Shown here one piece after another: positions 52,089 through 61,440 of a DNA stretch of 64,000 bases (the stretch's first letter is position 1; every line of letters begins with the position of its first letter). The notes under the pieces are model-generated. The model saw only the letters and a list, made by a program, of their open reading frames with translations, searched no databases and was not told the DNA's origin. The position numbers and the translations under genes were made by a program. Source of the DNA: Akkermansiaceae bacterium UBA2367 (GTDB lineage Bacteria > Verrucomicrobiota > Verrucomicrobiia > Verrucomicrobiales > DEV007); NCBI GenBank assembly GCA_002344525.1, contig DDTJ01000029.1, positions 1 to 64,000 of the forward strand. The letters are read 5' to 3'.

Positions 52089-53459
52089 CTACTGGCCGCG
52101 GAGCGCTTTCGCGGGCTGGAAGGAGGCGGCGATCAGCGCGGGGATGAGCGCGGCGAGGGTGCAGCAGGTGAGGGCGCTCGCGACGGTGACGGCGAGATCC
52201 CGGAAGGTCTGCACCGCTGGCAGACCTCCCTCGACCCCGTAGATCTCGGCCGAGAAGATGTCCACGCCGAAAGTCCGGCCGACCCATGACGAGATGTCGT
52301 TCCGGAAATAAAGCGTCAGCTCCGCCGCCGCCATGCCGACCGCGACCCCCACCAGTCCGACGATCATTCCCTGAAGGAGGAAGACCCACGCGACTTGGCC
52401 CTCGCGCGAACCGAGCGCCTTTAGCAGCCCGATCTCCGTCTGCTTCTGCACCGTCACCGTGATCGTCGTGCTCATGATCCCGAAGCTGCTTACGATCATG
52501 ATGATGAGGAGGATGAGGTACATGGCCTGTCGCTCCGCCGCGACCGCGTCGAAGACGGTCTTGTTCATCTGCCCCCAAGTGAGGACGCGGAATTTCTCCG
52601 GCAGGATCTTATGGATGGCCTCTTGGTATCGGTTCGCCTTGAACGCGTCGTCGGTGCGCACGGCGATGCCGTGGCATTCCTCCATGTCGAAGCCGTAGAG
52701 CACCTGCGCCGTTTCGAGGTGGACGAAGACGATGCTCGAATCGAGCTCCCAGCTCCCCGAGTCGAAAATGCCCGTCACCGTGAGTTCCTGCGGCGCGGTC
52801 ATTTCGCGGAACGTCTCGATGGCCTCTTTTTGCTCCTCCTCGTTCTTGGCCTGTTCGATGCGCCCCACCATCTGCATGATCGCCTCGACGTTCCGTGGCG
52901 AATGGAGCAGGATCTTGTCGCCGATCTGGATGTTCTGGCCCTCGGCGATGCCGTCGCCGATCACGGCGGAGTAGAAGTCGTTCTCGCCGAAGAAATCGCC
53001 GCGCGGCAGGGCCTTCTCCGGGTTGTTGGGATCGCGAGGGTCGGGCTGCTTCGCGATCTTGCTCCGCATCCGCTCCAGCTCAGCGCCTTCGGGGGGGATG
53101 ATGCCGCGCATCCTCGGGGCGCTGCGCATGCCGTTGTAATCCATGATCACCTGCCCCATCACGTAGGGCGTGACCGAGACGACGCCATCGAGCGCCTCGA
53201 TCTTCTCGTAGGGCTCCAGCCAATCCTCTATAATGGCGCCCGAATCGACCACCAGATGCGGCTCGAAACCGAGGATGCTCTCCTTGATCCGCTCGCCGTA
53301 GCCGGTGAAGACGGCGATGACGACGATCATCGCCCAGACCCCGAGGGCGACGCCGAGGATGGAGATCACGGTGATGATGGAGACGAAGGTGCGCTTCGGC
53401 TTGAGGTAGCGGGCGGCCAGAAAGGGGCTGAAAAACATGACTTGGGATTGACTTGCCAT
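52089..53459 (-). CDS. LolC/LolE-type lipoprotein-releasing ABC permease
   Basis: This 456-residue membrane protein starts FFSPFLAARYLKPKRTFVSI, the typical LolC/E N-terminus, then has one helix (VISILGVALGVWAMIVVIAV), a large periplasmic domain (about 50-320) and three C-terminal FtsX helices (LILLIIMIVSSFGIMSTTIT, then VFLLQGMIVGLVGVAVGMAA and ALTCCTLAALIPALIAASFQ). It should extract lipoproteins from the inner membrane for transport to the outer one. A LolD-type ATPase partner is not adjacent. It heads a minus-strand operon (permease, RDD, GH57, exonuclease) and diverges from adenylate kinase. Confidence 0.92.
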   Translation of the reverse strand: MASQSQVMFFSPFLAARYLKPKRTFVSIITVISILGVALGVWAMIVVIAVFTGYGERIKESILGFEPHLVVDSGAIIEDWLEPYEKIEALDGVVSVTPYVMGQVIMDYNGMRSAPRMRGIIPPEGAELERMRSKIAKQPDPRDPNNPEKALPRGDFFGENDFYSAVIGDGIAEGQNIQIGDKILLHSPRNVEAIMQMVGRIEQAKNEEEQKEAIETFREMTAPQELTVTGIFDSGSWELDSSIVFVHLETAQVLYGFDMEECHGIAVRTDDAFKANRYQEAIHKILPEKFRVLTWGQMNKTVFDAVAAERQAMYLILLIIMIVSSFGIMSTTITVTVQKQTEIGLLKALGSREGQVAWVFLLQGMIVGLVGVAVGMAAAELTLYFRNDISSWVGRTFGVDIFSAEIYGVEGGLPAVQTFRDLAVTVASALTCCTLAALIPALIAASFQPAKALRGQ

Positions 53460-53546
53460 ACCCTAGCCGCTTTATCCTCCATCCGACAATCGAAATCAGG
53501 GAGCCAGAAGCCTCCCGCCCGACCGTTCCCGTGATCTGTGACTCCT

Positions 53547-54164
53547 ATGACCCCCGCCAAATACAAAGCCTTCATCTTCCTCGGCGCCCCCGGCTGCGGC
53601 AAGGGCACCCAAGGGCAAATCCTCGGGGCCATCCCGCGTTTCTACCATTTCTCCATGGGCGACGCCTTCCGCTCCATGGACACCCGCACCCCGATCGGGC
53701 AGGAGTTCGTCTCCTACTCCCGCCGGGGCGAGCTGGTCCCCGACGAGCTCACGATCCGCTATTTCAAGAAGCAGATCGACGCCCGCGCCGAGCTGCACAT
53801 GTTCAAGCCCGACATCGACATCCTCCTCCTCGACGGCATCCCCCGCAGCGTCGAGCAGGCCCGCCTTCTTGAGCAACATATCGAGGTGCTCCAGCTTTTC
53901 CACCTCTCCTGCCCCGACCGCGAGGAGCTGATCACCCGCATTCGCAAACGCTCGCTCAAAGAGGGCCGCCTCGACGACGCGAGCGACGAGACGATCCAGC
54001 GCCGCCTCCGCACCTACGAGGAATCGACCCGCGAACTGATCGAGCACTACGCCGACCGTCGCGCCGCGATCAACGCGAACCAAGCCCCCGTGAAAGTCAC
54101 TCACGACATCCTCGGCGTCATCGTCGCCCGGCCCGAGTGGCTGCGACGGGCGGGGGAGGAGTGA
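53547..54164 (+). CDS. adk: adenylate kinase-family nucleoside monophosphate kinase
   Basis: This 205-residue enzyme has the P-loop FLGAPGCGKGTQGQIL, the NMP-binding FHFSMGDAFR-type stretch (here YHFSMGDAFRSMD), DGIPRSVEQARLL (usual DGFPRT) and a C-terminal LID/helix region (SLKEGRLDDASDETIQRRLR, YEESTRELIEHYADR). The LID is short, with no zinc-binding Cys. It should interconvert ATP plus AMP with 2 ADP, though a divergent NMP kinase specificity is possible. ATG at 53547 is chosen over the GTG at 53538. Confidence 0.85.
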   Translation: MTPAKYKAFIFLGAPGCGKGTQGQILGAIPRFYHFSMGDAFRSMDTRTPIGQEFVSYSRRGELVPDELTIRYFKKQIDARAELHMFKPDIDILLLDGIPRSVEQARLLEQHIEVLQLFHLSCPDREELITRIRKRSLKEGRLDDASDETIQRRLRTYEESTRELIEHYADRRAAINANQAPVKVTHDILGVIVARPEWLRRAGEE

Positions 54165-54196
54165 TGATGCTCCAATGGATGTCCGCTACGGGCATG

Positions 54197-54273
54197 GTAG
54201 AGAAGCTCGTGAGAGCTTCTCCCCGTTCGGCGTTTTAAGGGACGTTCGCCGAAGTTCTCACGAACTTCGCTAC
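54197..54273. repeat. palindrome-flanked intergenic repeat (family 1, copy B)
   Basis: The ends GTAGAGAAGCTCGTGAGA (54197-54214) and TCTCACGAACTTCGCTAC (54256-54273) form an 18-base inverted repeat with two mismatches. It resembles the element at 2205-2306, with a shorter interior. It sits between adenylate kinase and the S9A peptidase gene. Confidence 0.75.
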
Positions 54274-54341
54274 GGCTCGGCTTGAAAGCATTTCCCCCTT
54301 CGCATCCCCCGCATTTCGTGGCAGAGTCCGGTCCTCTCCAT

Positions 54342-56489
54342 ATGATCCCGCCCTCCCTCCGTCTCCTCCCGGTGATCGTTCCCTTCACCATGCTGCCGTC
54401 CCTTTCCCCCGCCGCCGACCCGCCCCTCGCCGAAGAACGTCCGCACCGCCTTTCCGTCCACGGCGTCGAGTGGACCGACGACTACTTCTGGCTGCGCGAG
54501 CGCGAGGACCCCGCCGTGCGCGCCCATCTCGAGGCCGAGAACGCCTACCTCGAAGCCGTTTTGGCCCCGCTCAAGGAACTGCGCGCCACTCTCGTCGCCG
54601 AGATGAAGGCGCGGCTTATCGAGGAGGACGTGAGCGTTCCCTATCGCAAGGGCGACTGGTTCTACTACAGCCGCGAAGTGGCGGGGAAGGAGCATTCCCT
54701 GATCTGCCGCAAGCCTTGGCGCTCCGACGAGGCCGGGGATCTCCTCGCCCCCGCCGCGCCGGGGGAGGAGGTCGTGGTCCTCGACCTGAACGAGCGCGCC
54801 GGCGGCGACGCGGCCTACGGCTTCGGCGGCGGGGCCGTCTCGCCCGACGGACGCCTCTACGCGTGGAAGGAGAACCGCGACGGCACCGACCGCTACACCC
54901 TGCGCCTCCGCGACCTCGAAAGCGGCGCGATCCTTCCCGACGAGATCGAGGGGCCGGTCTTCGACGAGGCCCCGGTCTGGGCGCTCGACAACCGCACCCT
55001 CTACTATACCGAGGGCGACGACACCGACCGCTCCTGGCGCGTGCGGCGGCACCGCCTCGGCGAATCCCCGGACGAGGCGGAGGTCGTCTACGAGGAGCTC
55101 GACGCCCGCTACAGCGTGGACCTGTCCCCGACGAAAAGCGGGCGCTTCCTCCTGATCTCCTCCAGCTCCAAGGACACGAACGAAATCTCCCGCCTCTCCC
55201 TCGCCGATCCCGGGGCCGCACCGCAGGGCTTCCTCCCGCGAGAGGAAGGCATCCGCCACGCCTTCGCGGACTGCGGCGACCAGTGGTTCATCCTCACAAA
55301 CGAGGGCGCGGTGAACGGCCGCCTCTTCCGCGCCCCTCTCGACAACCCCGCCCGCGAGGCCTGGGTCGAGGTGCTGCCCGGCGACGAGTCCATCGCCTAC
55401 GATTCCGTCGAGGCCTTCGAGAGCGCCGTCGTCCTCGGCGCGCGGAAGGACGGGGTGCCCGGCTTCTTCCTTCTCGATCCCGGCAAAGGCACGGTGAAGT
55501 GGGTCACCTCCCCGAGCGAAGGGGGTTGGGTCGCGACCGGATCGACGCCCGAATACACGGCGAAGGCGCAGCGTTTCAGCTACGAGACTTTCGTCCAGCC
55601 CTACACCGTGGCCGAGGCCGATCTCGCGACCGGAGAAATCCGCATCCTCAAGCAGAAAGCCGCCCCGCCCGGCTACGACCCGGCGAAATACCGAGTCGAG
55701 CACACCTTCGCCACCGCCTCCGACGGAACGAAGCTCCCCGTCTGGCTCCTCCTCCCCGCCGACCACGCCCGCGACGGGAGCGGCGCGATCCTCCTCGACG
55801 GCTACGGGGCCTACGGCATCGCGAACGACCCGTGGTTCTCCAGCCACCTCTTCAGCCTCGTCGATCGCGGGATCGGCTTCGCCATCGCCCAGGTGCGCGG
55901 CGGCGGGGAGTTCGGGCGGCCTTGGTACGAGGCCGGCAAGCAGGAACGCAAGCCGACCACTTTCACCGACTACATCGCCTGCGCCGAGCACCTCACCGCC
56001 GGGGGCTGGTGCGCGAAGGACCGACTCGCCGGGACCGGGGCGAGCGCGGGCGGCCTCCTCGCCGGAGCCGTCCTCAACGAGCGGCCCGACCTCTTCGCCG
56101 CCTTCGTCGCGAACGTGCCCTTCGTCGACGTCCTCAACACCATGCTCGACGCCAGCCTGCCGCTGACCACCGGAGAATACGAGGAATGGGGCGACCCCGC
56201 CGACTCCCGCATCGTCTTCGGTCGCATCCACGCCTATTCCCCCTACGACAACGTCGGCATCTCGGCCTACCCGCCCATCCTCGCCCTTGCCGGATGGAAC
56301 GACAACCGCGTCCCCTATTGGGAGGCCGCGAAGTGGGTCGCAAAACTGCGCGTCCTCAACACCGGGCCGACGCCCCCGCTCCTCCACACCGCCTTCGAGA
56401 CCGGTCACGGCGGGGCCTCGGGCCGTTACCGCGAGCTCGACGAGATCGCCCTGCAATACGCCTTCCTCATCCACCATCTCCGCCGCTGA
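54342..56489 (+). CDS. exported S9A prolyl oligopeptidase-family serine peptidase
   Basis: This 715-residue protein has a signal peptide (MIPPSLRLLPVIVPFTMLPS) and a seven-bladed propeller domain (about 60-400), followed by an alpha/beta-hydrolase domain with Ser568 in GTGASAGGLL, Asp654 in LAGWNDNRVPYWE and His689 in FETGHGGASGRY. This is the standard S9A triad spacing. It should cleave short peptides after proline or basic residues. Export suggests use of extracellular peptides. The next gene starts 13 bases downstream. Confidence 0.93.
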   Translation: MIPPSLRLLPVIVPFTMLPSLSPAADPPLAEERPHRLSVHGVEWTDDYFWLREREDPAVRAHLEAENAYLEAVLAPLKELRATLVAEMKARLIEEDVSVPYRKGDWFYYSREVAGKEHSLICRKPWRSDEAGDLLAPAAPGEEVVVLDLNERAGGDAAYGFGGGAVSPDGRLYAWKENRDGTDRYTLRLRDLESGAILPDEIEGPVFDEAPVWALDNRTLYYTEGDDTDRSWRVRRHRLGESPDEAEVVYEELDARYSVDLSPTKSGRFLLISSSSKDTNEISRLSLADPGAAPQGFLPREEGIRHAFADCGDQWFILTNEGAVNGRLFRAPLDNPAREAWVEVLPGDESIAYDSVEAFESAVVLGARKDGVPGFFLLDPGKGTVKWVTSPSEGGWVATGSTPEYTAKAQRFSYETFVQPYTVAEADLATGEIRILKQKAAPPGYDPAKYRVEHTFATASDGTKLPVWLLLPADHARDGSGAILLDGYGAYGIANDPWFSSHLFSLVDRGIGFAIAQVRGGGEFGRPWYEAGKQERKPTTFTDYIACAEHLTAGGWCAKDRLAGTGASAGGLLAGAVLNERPDLFAAFVANVPFVDVLNTMLDASLPLTTGEYEEWGDPADSRIVFGRIHAYSPYDNVGISAYPPILALAGWNDNRVPYWEAAKWVAKLRVLNTGPTPPLLHTAFETGHGGASGRYRELDEIALQYAFLIHHLRR

Positions 56490-56502
56490 ACCCCGTCCCT
56501 CA

Positions 56503-57378
56503 ATGAAACGAATCCTGCCCTTCCTCCTCCTCCCCCTCGTCCTGACAAAGCTCCAATCCGCCGACGAGGACTACGTCCCCGGACCCGACGCCATGGTCAA
56601 GGAAGGCGTGCCGCGCGGTGAGGTGATGAAACACCAGTGGACCAGCAAGATCTTCGACGGCACCGAACGCGACTACTGGGTCTACGTGCCCGCCCAATAC
56701 GACGGGTCGAAGCCCGCCTGCGTCATGGTCTTCTTCGACGGCGGCGGCTTCGTGAAGGAGGACGGCCCCTTCCGCGTCCCGACCGTCTTCGACAACCTCA
56801 TCCACGCCGGCGAGATGCCAATCACCGTCGGCGTCTTCGTCAATCCCGGCGTCCTCCCGCCCGCGAAGGAGGGGCGGGAGCCGCGCAAGAACCGCAGTTT
56901 CGAATACGACACCCTCAGCGACCAGAACGCCCGCTTCCTCATCGAGGAGATCCTCCCCGAAGTCGGCAAGACCGTGAAGCTCAGCGCCAACCCCGACTGC
57001 CGCGCCGTCTGCGGGAACAGCTCCGGCGGCATCGCCGCCTTCACCGTCGCGTGGGAGCGTCCCGACGCCTTCCGCAAGGTCGTCAGCCACATCGGCAGCT
57101 TCACCAACATCCGCGGCGGCCACGTCTATCCCGCCCTCGTCCGCAAGACCGAACCCAAGCCCCTCCGCGTCTTCCTCCAGGAGGGCGAGAACGACCTCGA
57201 CAACCTCCACGGCAACTGGCCCCTCGCGAACCTGCAAATGGAAGCCGCCCTGAAGTTCGCCAAATACGACCACAAGCTCGTCATGGGTACCGGCAAGCAC
57301 AGCGGCCGCCACGGCGGCGCGATCTTCCCCGACACGATGCGCTGGCTCTGGCGGGATTGGAAGGGGCTGGAGCCTTGA
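56503..57378 (+). CDS. secreted alpha/beta-hydrolase (enterochelin-esterase-like)
   Basis: This 291-residue exported protein (signal MKRILPFLLLPLVLTKLQSA) has the esterase D/enterochelin-esterase fold: VYVPAQYDGSKPACVMVFFD, GNSSGGIAAFTVAW with the nucleophile Ser, and GKHSGRHGGAIFPDTMRWLW with the likely His. VGVFVNPGVLPPAKEG is the usual oxyanion-side segment. It should hydrolyse an ester in the periplasm; the natural substrate is unknown. It follows the S9A gene by 13 bases, so the two are probably one transcript. Confidence 0.88.
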   Translation: MKRILPFLLLPLVLTKLQSADEDYVPGPDAMVKEGVPRGEVMKHQWTSKIFDGTERDYWVYVPAQYDGSKPACVMVFFDGGGFVKEDGPFRVPTVFDNLIHAGEMPITVGVFVNPGVLPPAKEGREPRKNRSFEYDTLSDQNARFLIEEILPEVGKTVKLSANPDCRAVCGNSSGGIAAFTVAWERPDAFRKVVSHIGSFTNIRGGHVYPALVRKTEPKPLRVFLQEGENDLDNLHGNWPLANLQMEAALKFAKYDHKLVMGTGKHSGRHGGAIFPDTMRWLWRDWKGLEP

Positions 57379-57790
57379 CACGGGTTTCGCATCCCGTCGA
57401 GGGGCTTGCAATACCCTCTTCCATTTACGGCCATTCGTGTTCCTCCGATTTTTCAGACGCGAATGGCCGCGAATCCTCGCGAATGTTCGCAAATCCGGTC
57501 CGGCGAAGAACCTTGTGGCAGCTCTTGCCATCTGCGAAAATCCGCGTTTCATCTGTGGAAATCTGCGTTCCCCCTTTCTTTTTTTGACGCAGATGGCCGC
57601 AAATGCCCGCAGATTTTCGTGGATGGGGCGGTTGCCGCCTTTGGGGGACCGTGATGACTCCGGGTGAAGGCTGCCCACGGAAATCACTGAAAAACACGGA
57701 ATTTTTCCAATGCCGAACCCCTTTCCGTGAAATTCCGTGAATTCCGTTGGCTTTCCCTCTACGGCTTCGTCTGTGGCTGGCCGCGCGTCC
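57379..57790. repeat. repeat-rich intergenic region (family 3, copy C)
   Basis: This 412-base gap between convergent genes holds several related strings: GGCCATTCGTGTTCCTCC, ACGCGAATGGCCGCGAATCC, ATCTGCGAAAATCCGCGTTT, ATCTGTGGAAATCTGCGTTC, then after a T-rich run GACGCAGATGGCCGCAAATG and CCCGCAGATTTTCGTGGATG. At 57680-57740, ACGGAATTTTTCC and CCGTGAAATTCCGTGAATTC form a further related cluster. No gene seen. Confidence 0.75.
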
Positions 57791-58384
57791 CTACCCAAGC
57801 CCCAGCTCCCGAATCCTCGCGAGATGCTTCGCGAGCAGGTCGAATTCCAGATTCACTCGCGACCCTGCTCTGACATTCCTCAAATTCGTCACCTCGTGGG
57901 TGTGGGGGATGATCCAGAGGACGAAGCGATCCTCGTGCAGTTCCGCGACGGTGAGGCTGATCCCGTCGACGCAGATCGATCCTTTGTGGACGACGAGATG
58001 GGCGAACTCGCGCGGGAGAGCGACGGCGAAACGGTGGTCCTGCCCGACCGGCTCATAGGAGAGCACCTCGGCGCAGGCATCGACATGACCCTGCACGAAG
58101 TGGCCGCTGAGTCGGTCGCCGACGCGGAGGGAGCGCTCCAGATTGACGGGATCGCCCGGCTTCAGGTCGCCGAGATTGGTGAGCCGCAGGGTCTCGTGGA
58201 GCAGGTCGAAGCGCATCGCGCCGTCCCGCACCTCCGTCACGGTGAGGCAGGCCCCGTTGTTCGCGACGCTCTCGCCGAGCGCGACCTCGTGGGCGAAGGG
58301 GGCCTTCACCCAGAGCTCCGCCCCGGTCGCGACCGCTTTCAGGGCGGCGACCTCTCCGCAGGTTTCGATGATGCCGGTGAACAT
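57791..58384 (-). CDS. ribE: riboflavin synthase, alpha chain
   Basis: This 197-residue enzyme makes riboflavin from two lumazine molecules. It has the two internal repeats of about 95 residues typical of the family: MFTGIIETCGEVAALKAV and GHFVQGHVDACAEVLS, with GACLTVTEV and GISLTVAEL as the paired strand motifs. Length is standard. The start ATG at 58384 gives MFTGIIE. Other rib genes are not adjacent, and no FMN riboswitch is seen in the 68-base upstream gap. Confidence 0.96.
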   Translation of the reverse strand: MFTGIIETCGEVAALKAVATGAELWVKAPFAHEVALGESVANNGACLTVTEVRDGAMRFDLLHETLRLTNLGDLKPGDPVNLERSLRVGDRLSGHFVQGHVDACAEVLSYEPVGQDHRFAVALPREFAHLVVHKGSICVDGISLTVAELHEDRFVLWIIPHTHEVTNLRNVRAGSRVNLEFDLLAKHLARIRELGLG

Positions 58385-58452
58385 GTCCGGAAAGGCTACG
58401 GCGGGCGCGGCGCGGAGGCAAGCGGGGCGAATCCGGTCTTTGTTCCCGCCCC

Positions 58453-61440
58453 TCACCCTTTCAACGACGCGAGATAGGCGACGAGATCGAGGAATTGCTG
58501 CTCCGTCAGGCTCGCGGTGAGGCCGGGCGGCATCAGGGTGGGGATGGCTTCGCGCGAGACGATGTCCTTTTTCGTCAGTGGCACGATCCACGGCGCCACG
58601 GTGTTGCGGTACCAGACGATGTCCTCGCTCTCGCGCTCGATATAACCAGTGATCGGGGTCCCCTTCGTGGTGGTAAAGGTGATGGCCTGGTAGCCCTCCT
58701 TGATCTGGCGGTCGGGCCAGAGGATGGATTCGACGATCTGGTCGAGCGGCATGCCTGCGCCGACGCCGTTGAGGGCGGGGCCGATGACGCCGCCCTTGTC
58801 GCCGATCTGGTGGCAGGCGACGCAGGCGAGCTGGGCCATCTGGTAGACTTCGGCACCCTTGGCCGCGTCGCCTTTGCCCTCGCGGATGGCGGCGACGACG
58901 GCGGCGACGCGCTCGGGGTCGTAGTCCGGCGCACCCGTCTGGCGGCCGATGGCACGGTTGAGGAGGGGTGTCAGCTTCGTGTCGGTGCGACCGAGGCGGT
59001 TCATCGCGTTGAGGACTTCCTGCGCGGTCGAGGCGTCGGGGTCCGTGCCCGACTCGAAGGCGGCGGCGAGGGCGGCGGGGCCTCCGGGGTGCTGGAGCAG
59101 GGTCGGGAGAAGGGGGATGGGCTTGTGTACGAGTTCCTGACTGAACTCGACCGGAATGGGCGTTTGGTTGATTTGGGCGAGGATGAACTCCGCAGCGAGC
59201 TTCACATTGATGATTACAATCCCTTCAAGTGCGGCTCTCCGATTCGCTTCCTCCAGGAATGTATCATCGAGCGTCTTCCGTAGATAAGGAATCGCCTCGT
59301 TGCCAGAAACACGAGCGAGAGCGACTAGCGCCAGTGTCCGATGTGGCGTGTAGCCGCCTTTTGAGATCTCCTGAAGAGTTAATGAGGTGCTTTTCGCCTT
59401 CCAGAATCCCGCCAGTCGAATCGCGCTGGCGACGATCTCGCGATCCTCATGGATCAGCAGGGACCGCAATTTTGCCTCGACGGATTCGTCGGGAACGATC
59501 AGATGAGTTTCAGCAATGCTCGCCAGTTCCTTCAAGAGGTTCACGTCACCACGATCACTGGCTTCGACAAAAATCTGCGCGAAATCTTTCGGGCCGCCAA
59601 GCCGGGCGAGCACGGCGAGAAGGCGGTTGCGGTCCTCGGGAGCGAGTTCGCTTTTCAATGCCTCGCGGGCGAGCCCGGCGGAGACTTCGCCACCGCAGGT
59701 TTCGAGCACGAAGGCGAGGTGGGCGGGCTTGGCGAAGGAAAGCGTTCCGGCCTGGACGGAGGGCAGCCATTGCTTCTCCAGCGCGAAGACGGCCTGGGCC
59801 AGCGAATACTCCACGAAACGATCCGGCCCGGCGTCGAGAGCGGCGAGGGCGAGCTTCAGCGAACCGGCTTCGGGACGGCTCGCACAGGCGAGCACCGCTT
59901 CGAGGCGAGGACGGGGATGCGGATCGGCAAGAAGTTGGGCGAGACGCTCTGCCGCGTCTGGGAAGGGCTCGGCGCTACGGGCGAGAATCCGTGCCGCCAC
60001 GGCGCGGACACGGGGTTCGGTGGAGGACTGGAGACGGTCGAGCAGGGGCGGGTCGGCGGCTCCGAAGGATTCCAAGACACCCGCCGCCTCGGCGAGGGCG
60101 ATGTGCTCTTCCGGCTTCAACTCCCCGATCCATGCCTTCAACTTCGCAACCACCGATTCCATCTTCGCGTGATCGCTCAGCATCCGCCGCGCCTGCTCGC
60201 GGGGCCAGCGCTCGGGATGGCGGAGCTGCTCGACCAGTTCGTCGAGGTCCATCGCCTCGAGGGCGGGCCGCTTCATCGGCTCGCGCCCCTTCGCGGCCAG
60301 CCGCCAGATGCGTCCCCGCGTGTAGTCGCGGTCAGGGTGGCGGAGCGAGACCTGGTAGTGGTTGATGATGGGATTGAACCAGTCCGCAATGTAGAGGGCT
60401 CCATCGGGACCCTGGCGGATATCGACGGGGCGGAAGCTCTCGTGCCCGCCGTAGATCAACTGCACCGGCGGCGAAGCGGCGAATCCGGCGCCCTCCTCGA
60501 CGAGCGGGATGGCCGAGACCTCGCGGGCGAAGTAGCCGGCGATGATGGCGTGGTCCTGGATCCAATCCGGCAGGTGCGCGGAGTCGGCGATGTCCACGCC
60601 CATGCTCTTGCCCGGCGTCTGGCCGACCTGGGCGAACTGCATCAGTTCGCGCGAATGGGTCGTGGGGACGAGGCCCGGAGTCGCGAAGCAGAGATGCGGT
60701 CCGTTGCTCTTCACGAAGAGCGCGCCCCAGCGGTCGAGGGCGATGCCGCAGGGATTCTGGCTCGCCATCGAGGGGAAGCCGTAGGGATCGAGCCGCGCCA
60801 GCCTCGGATCGAAGCGCCAGAAGCCGGCGGTGTCGCCGCGGGACACGCCCCAGGGCGTCTCGACTTGCGAGAAGGCGTGGAGGCCTTGGCAGAAATACAG
60901 GAAGCCTCCCGCGTCGAAGGCGAGGTTGCGGATGTTCTGGTGGGTGTCGCCGGTGCCGAAGCCGCTGAGGACGATCCGCCGCTCGTCGGCGCGGTCGTCG
61001 CCGTCGGTGTCGCGGAGAAAGAGCAGGTCGGTGTCCGCCGCGATCCAGACGCCGCCGTGGCCGAGCGCGAAGCCCTGCGGCATGTTCAGCCCATCAGCGA
61101 AGACCGTCGACTTGTCGGCGCGACCGTCGCCGTCGGTATCCTCGAGGATGTAGAGCTTGTCGTCGGGCGATTCGCCGGGCCGGAGTTGGGCGTAGGCCGA
61201 GGTGCAGAGCACCCAGAGCCGTCCGCGTGGATCCCAATGGATCGCGACGGGATCGGCGATGCCGAGCGACTCGTCGGCGTAGAGACTGGCCTCGAAGTCG
61301 GGATGGACGACGAAGGAGGCTAGCTCCGCCTCGGGGGAGGGGTCGGAGCCCGGAGCCTTGTCGGGACTGACGGCGGAGGCGGAGCCGACAAGTGCGAAAA
61401 GCAGCACGGCGGCGAGGGAAAGGTCGAAACGGGTTTTCAT
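58453..61440 (-). CDS. secreted PVC-type haem-binding beta-propeller/HEAT protein (second)
   Basis: This 995-residue exported protein (signal MKTRFDLSLAAVLLFALVGS, cleaved after ASA) has a propeller domain (about 35-400; LYILEDTDGDGRADKSTVFA and LLFLRDTDGDDRADERRIVL), HEAT-like repeats (430-830) and a C-terminal cytochrome c domain with CVACH at 873-877 and the family ending LMPPGLTASLTEQQFLDLVA. Unlike the 1169-residue relative at 27 kb it has no N-terminal jelly roll. The role is probably oxidation of a periplasmic sugar or alcohol with electrons going to a c-type cytochrome. Its start overlaps the GDSL-like gene's stop (ATGA). Confidence 0.92.
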   Translation of the reverse strand: MKTRFDLSLAAVLLFALVGSASAVSPDKAPGSDPSPEAELASFVVHPDFEASLYADESLGIADPVAIHWDPRGRLWVLCTSAYAQLRPGESPDDKLYILEDTDGDGRADKSTVFADGLNMPQGFALGHGGVWIAADTDLLFLRDTDGDDRADERRIVLSGFGTGDTHQNIRNLAFDAGGFLYFCQGLHAFSQVETPWGVSRGDTAGFWRFDPRLARLDPYGFPSMASQNPCGIALDRWGALFVKSNGPHLCFATPGLVPTTHSRELMQFAQVGQTPGKSMGVDIADSAHLPDWIQDHAIIAGYFAREVSAIPLVEEGAGFAASPPVQLIYGGHESFRPVDIRQGPDGALYIADWFNPIINHYQVSLRHPDRDYTRGRIWRLAAKGREPMKRPALEAMDLDELVEQLRHPERWPREQARRMLSDHAKMESVVAKLKAWIGELKPEEHIALAEAAGVLESFGAADPPLLDRLQSSTEPRVRAVAARILARSAEPFPDAAERLAQLLADPHPRPRLEAVLACASRPEAGSLKLALAALDAGPDRFVEYSLAQAVFALEKQWLPSVQAGTLSFAKPAHLAFVLETCGGEVSAGLAREALKSELAPEDRNRLLAVLARLGGPKDFAQIFVEASDRGDVNLLKELASIAETHLIVPDESVEAKLRSLLIHEDREIVASAIRLAGFWKAKSTSLTLQEISKGGYTPHRTLALVALARVSGNEAIPYLRKTLDDTFLEEANRRAALEGIVIINVKLAAEFILAQINQTPIPVEFSQELVHKPIPLLPTLLQHPGGPAALAAAFESGTDPDASTAQEVLNAMNRLGRTDTKLTPLLNRAIGRQTGAPDYDPERVAAVVAAIREGKGDAAKGAEVYQMAQLACVACHQIGDKGGVIGPALNGVGAGMPLDQIVESILWPDRQIKEGYQAITFTTTKGTPITGYIERESEDIVWYRNTVAPWIVPLTKKDIVSREAIPTLMPPGLTASLTEQQFLDLVAYLASLKG

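Noticed and set aside
54270..56477. Minus-strand open frame of equal length opposite the S9A peptidase
   Set aside because: The opposite strand encodes a peptidase with intact triad and signal peptide. The antisense product shows only low-complexity Gly/Val/Glu sequence.
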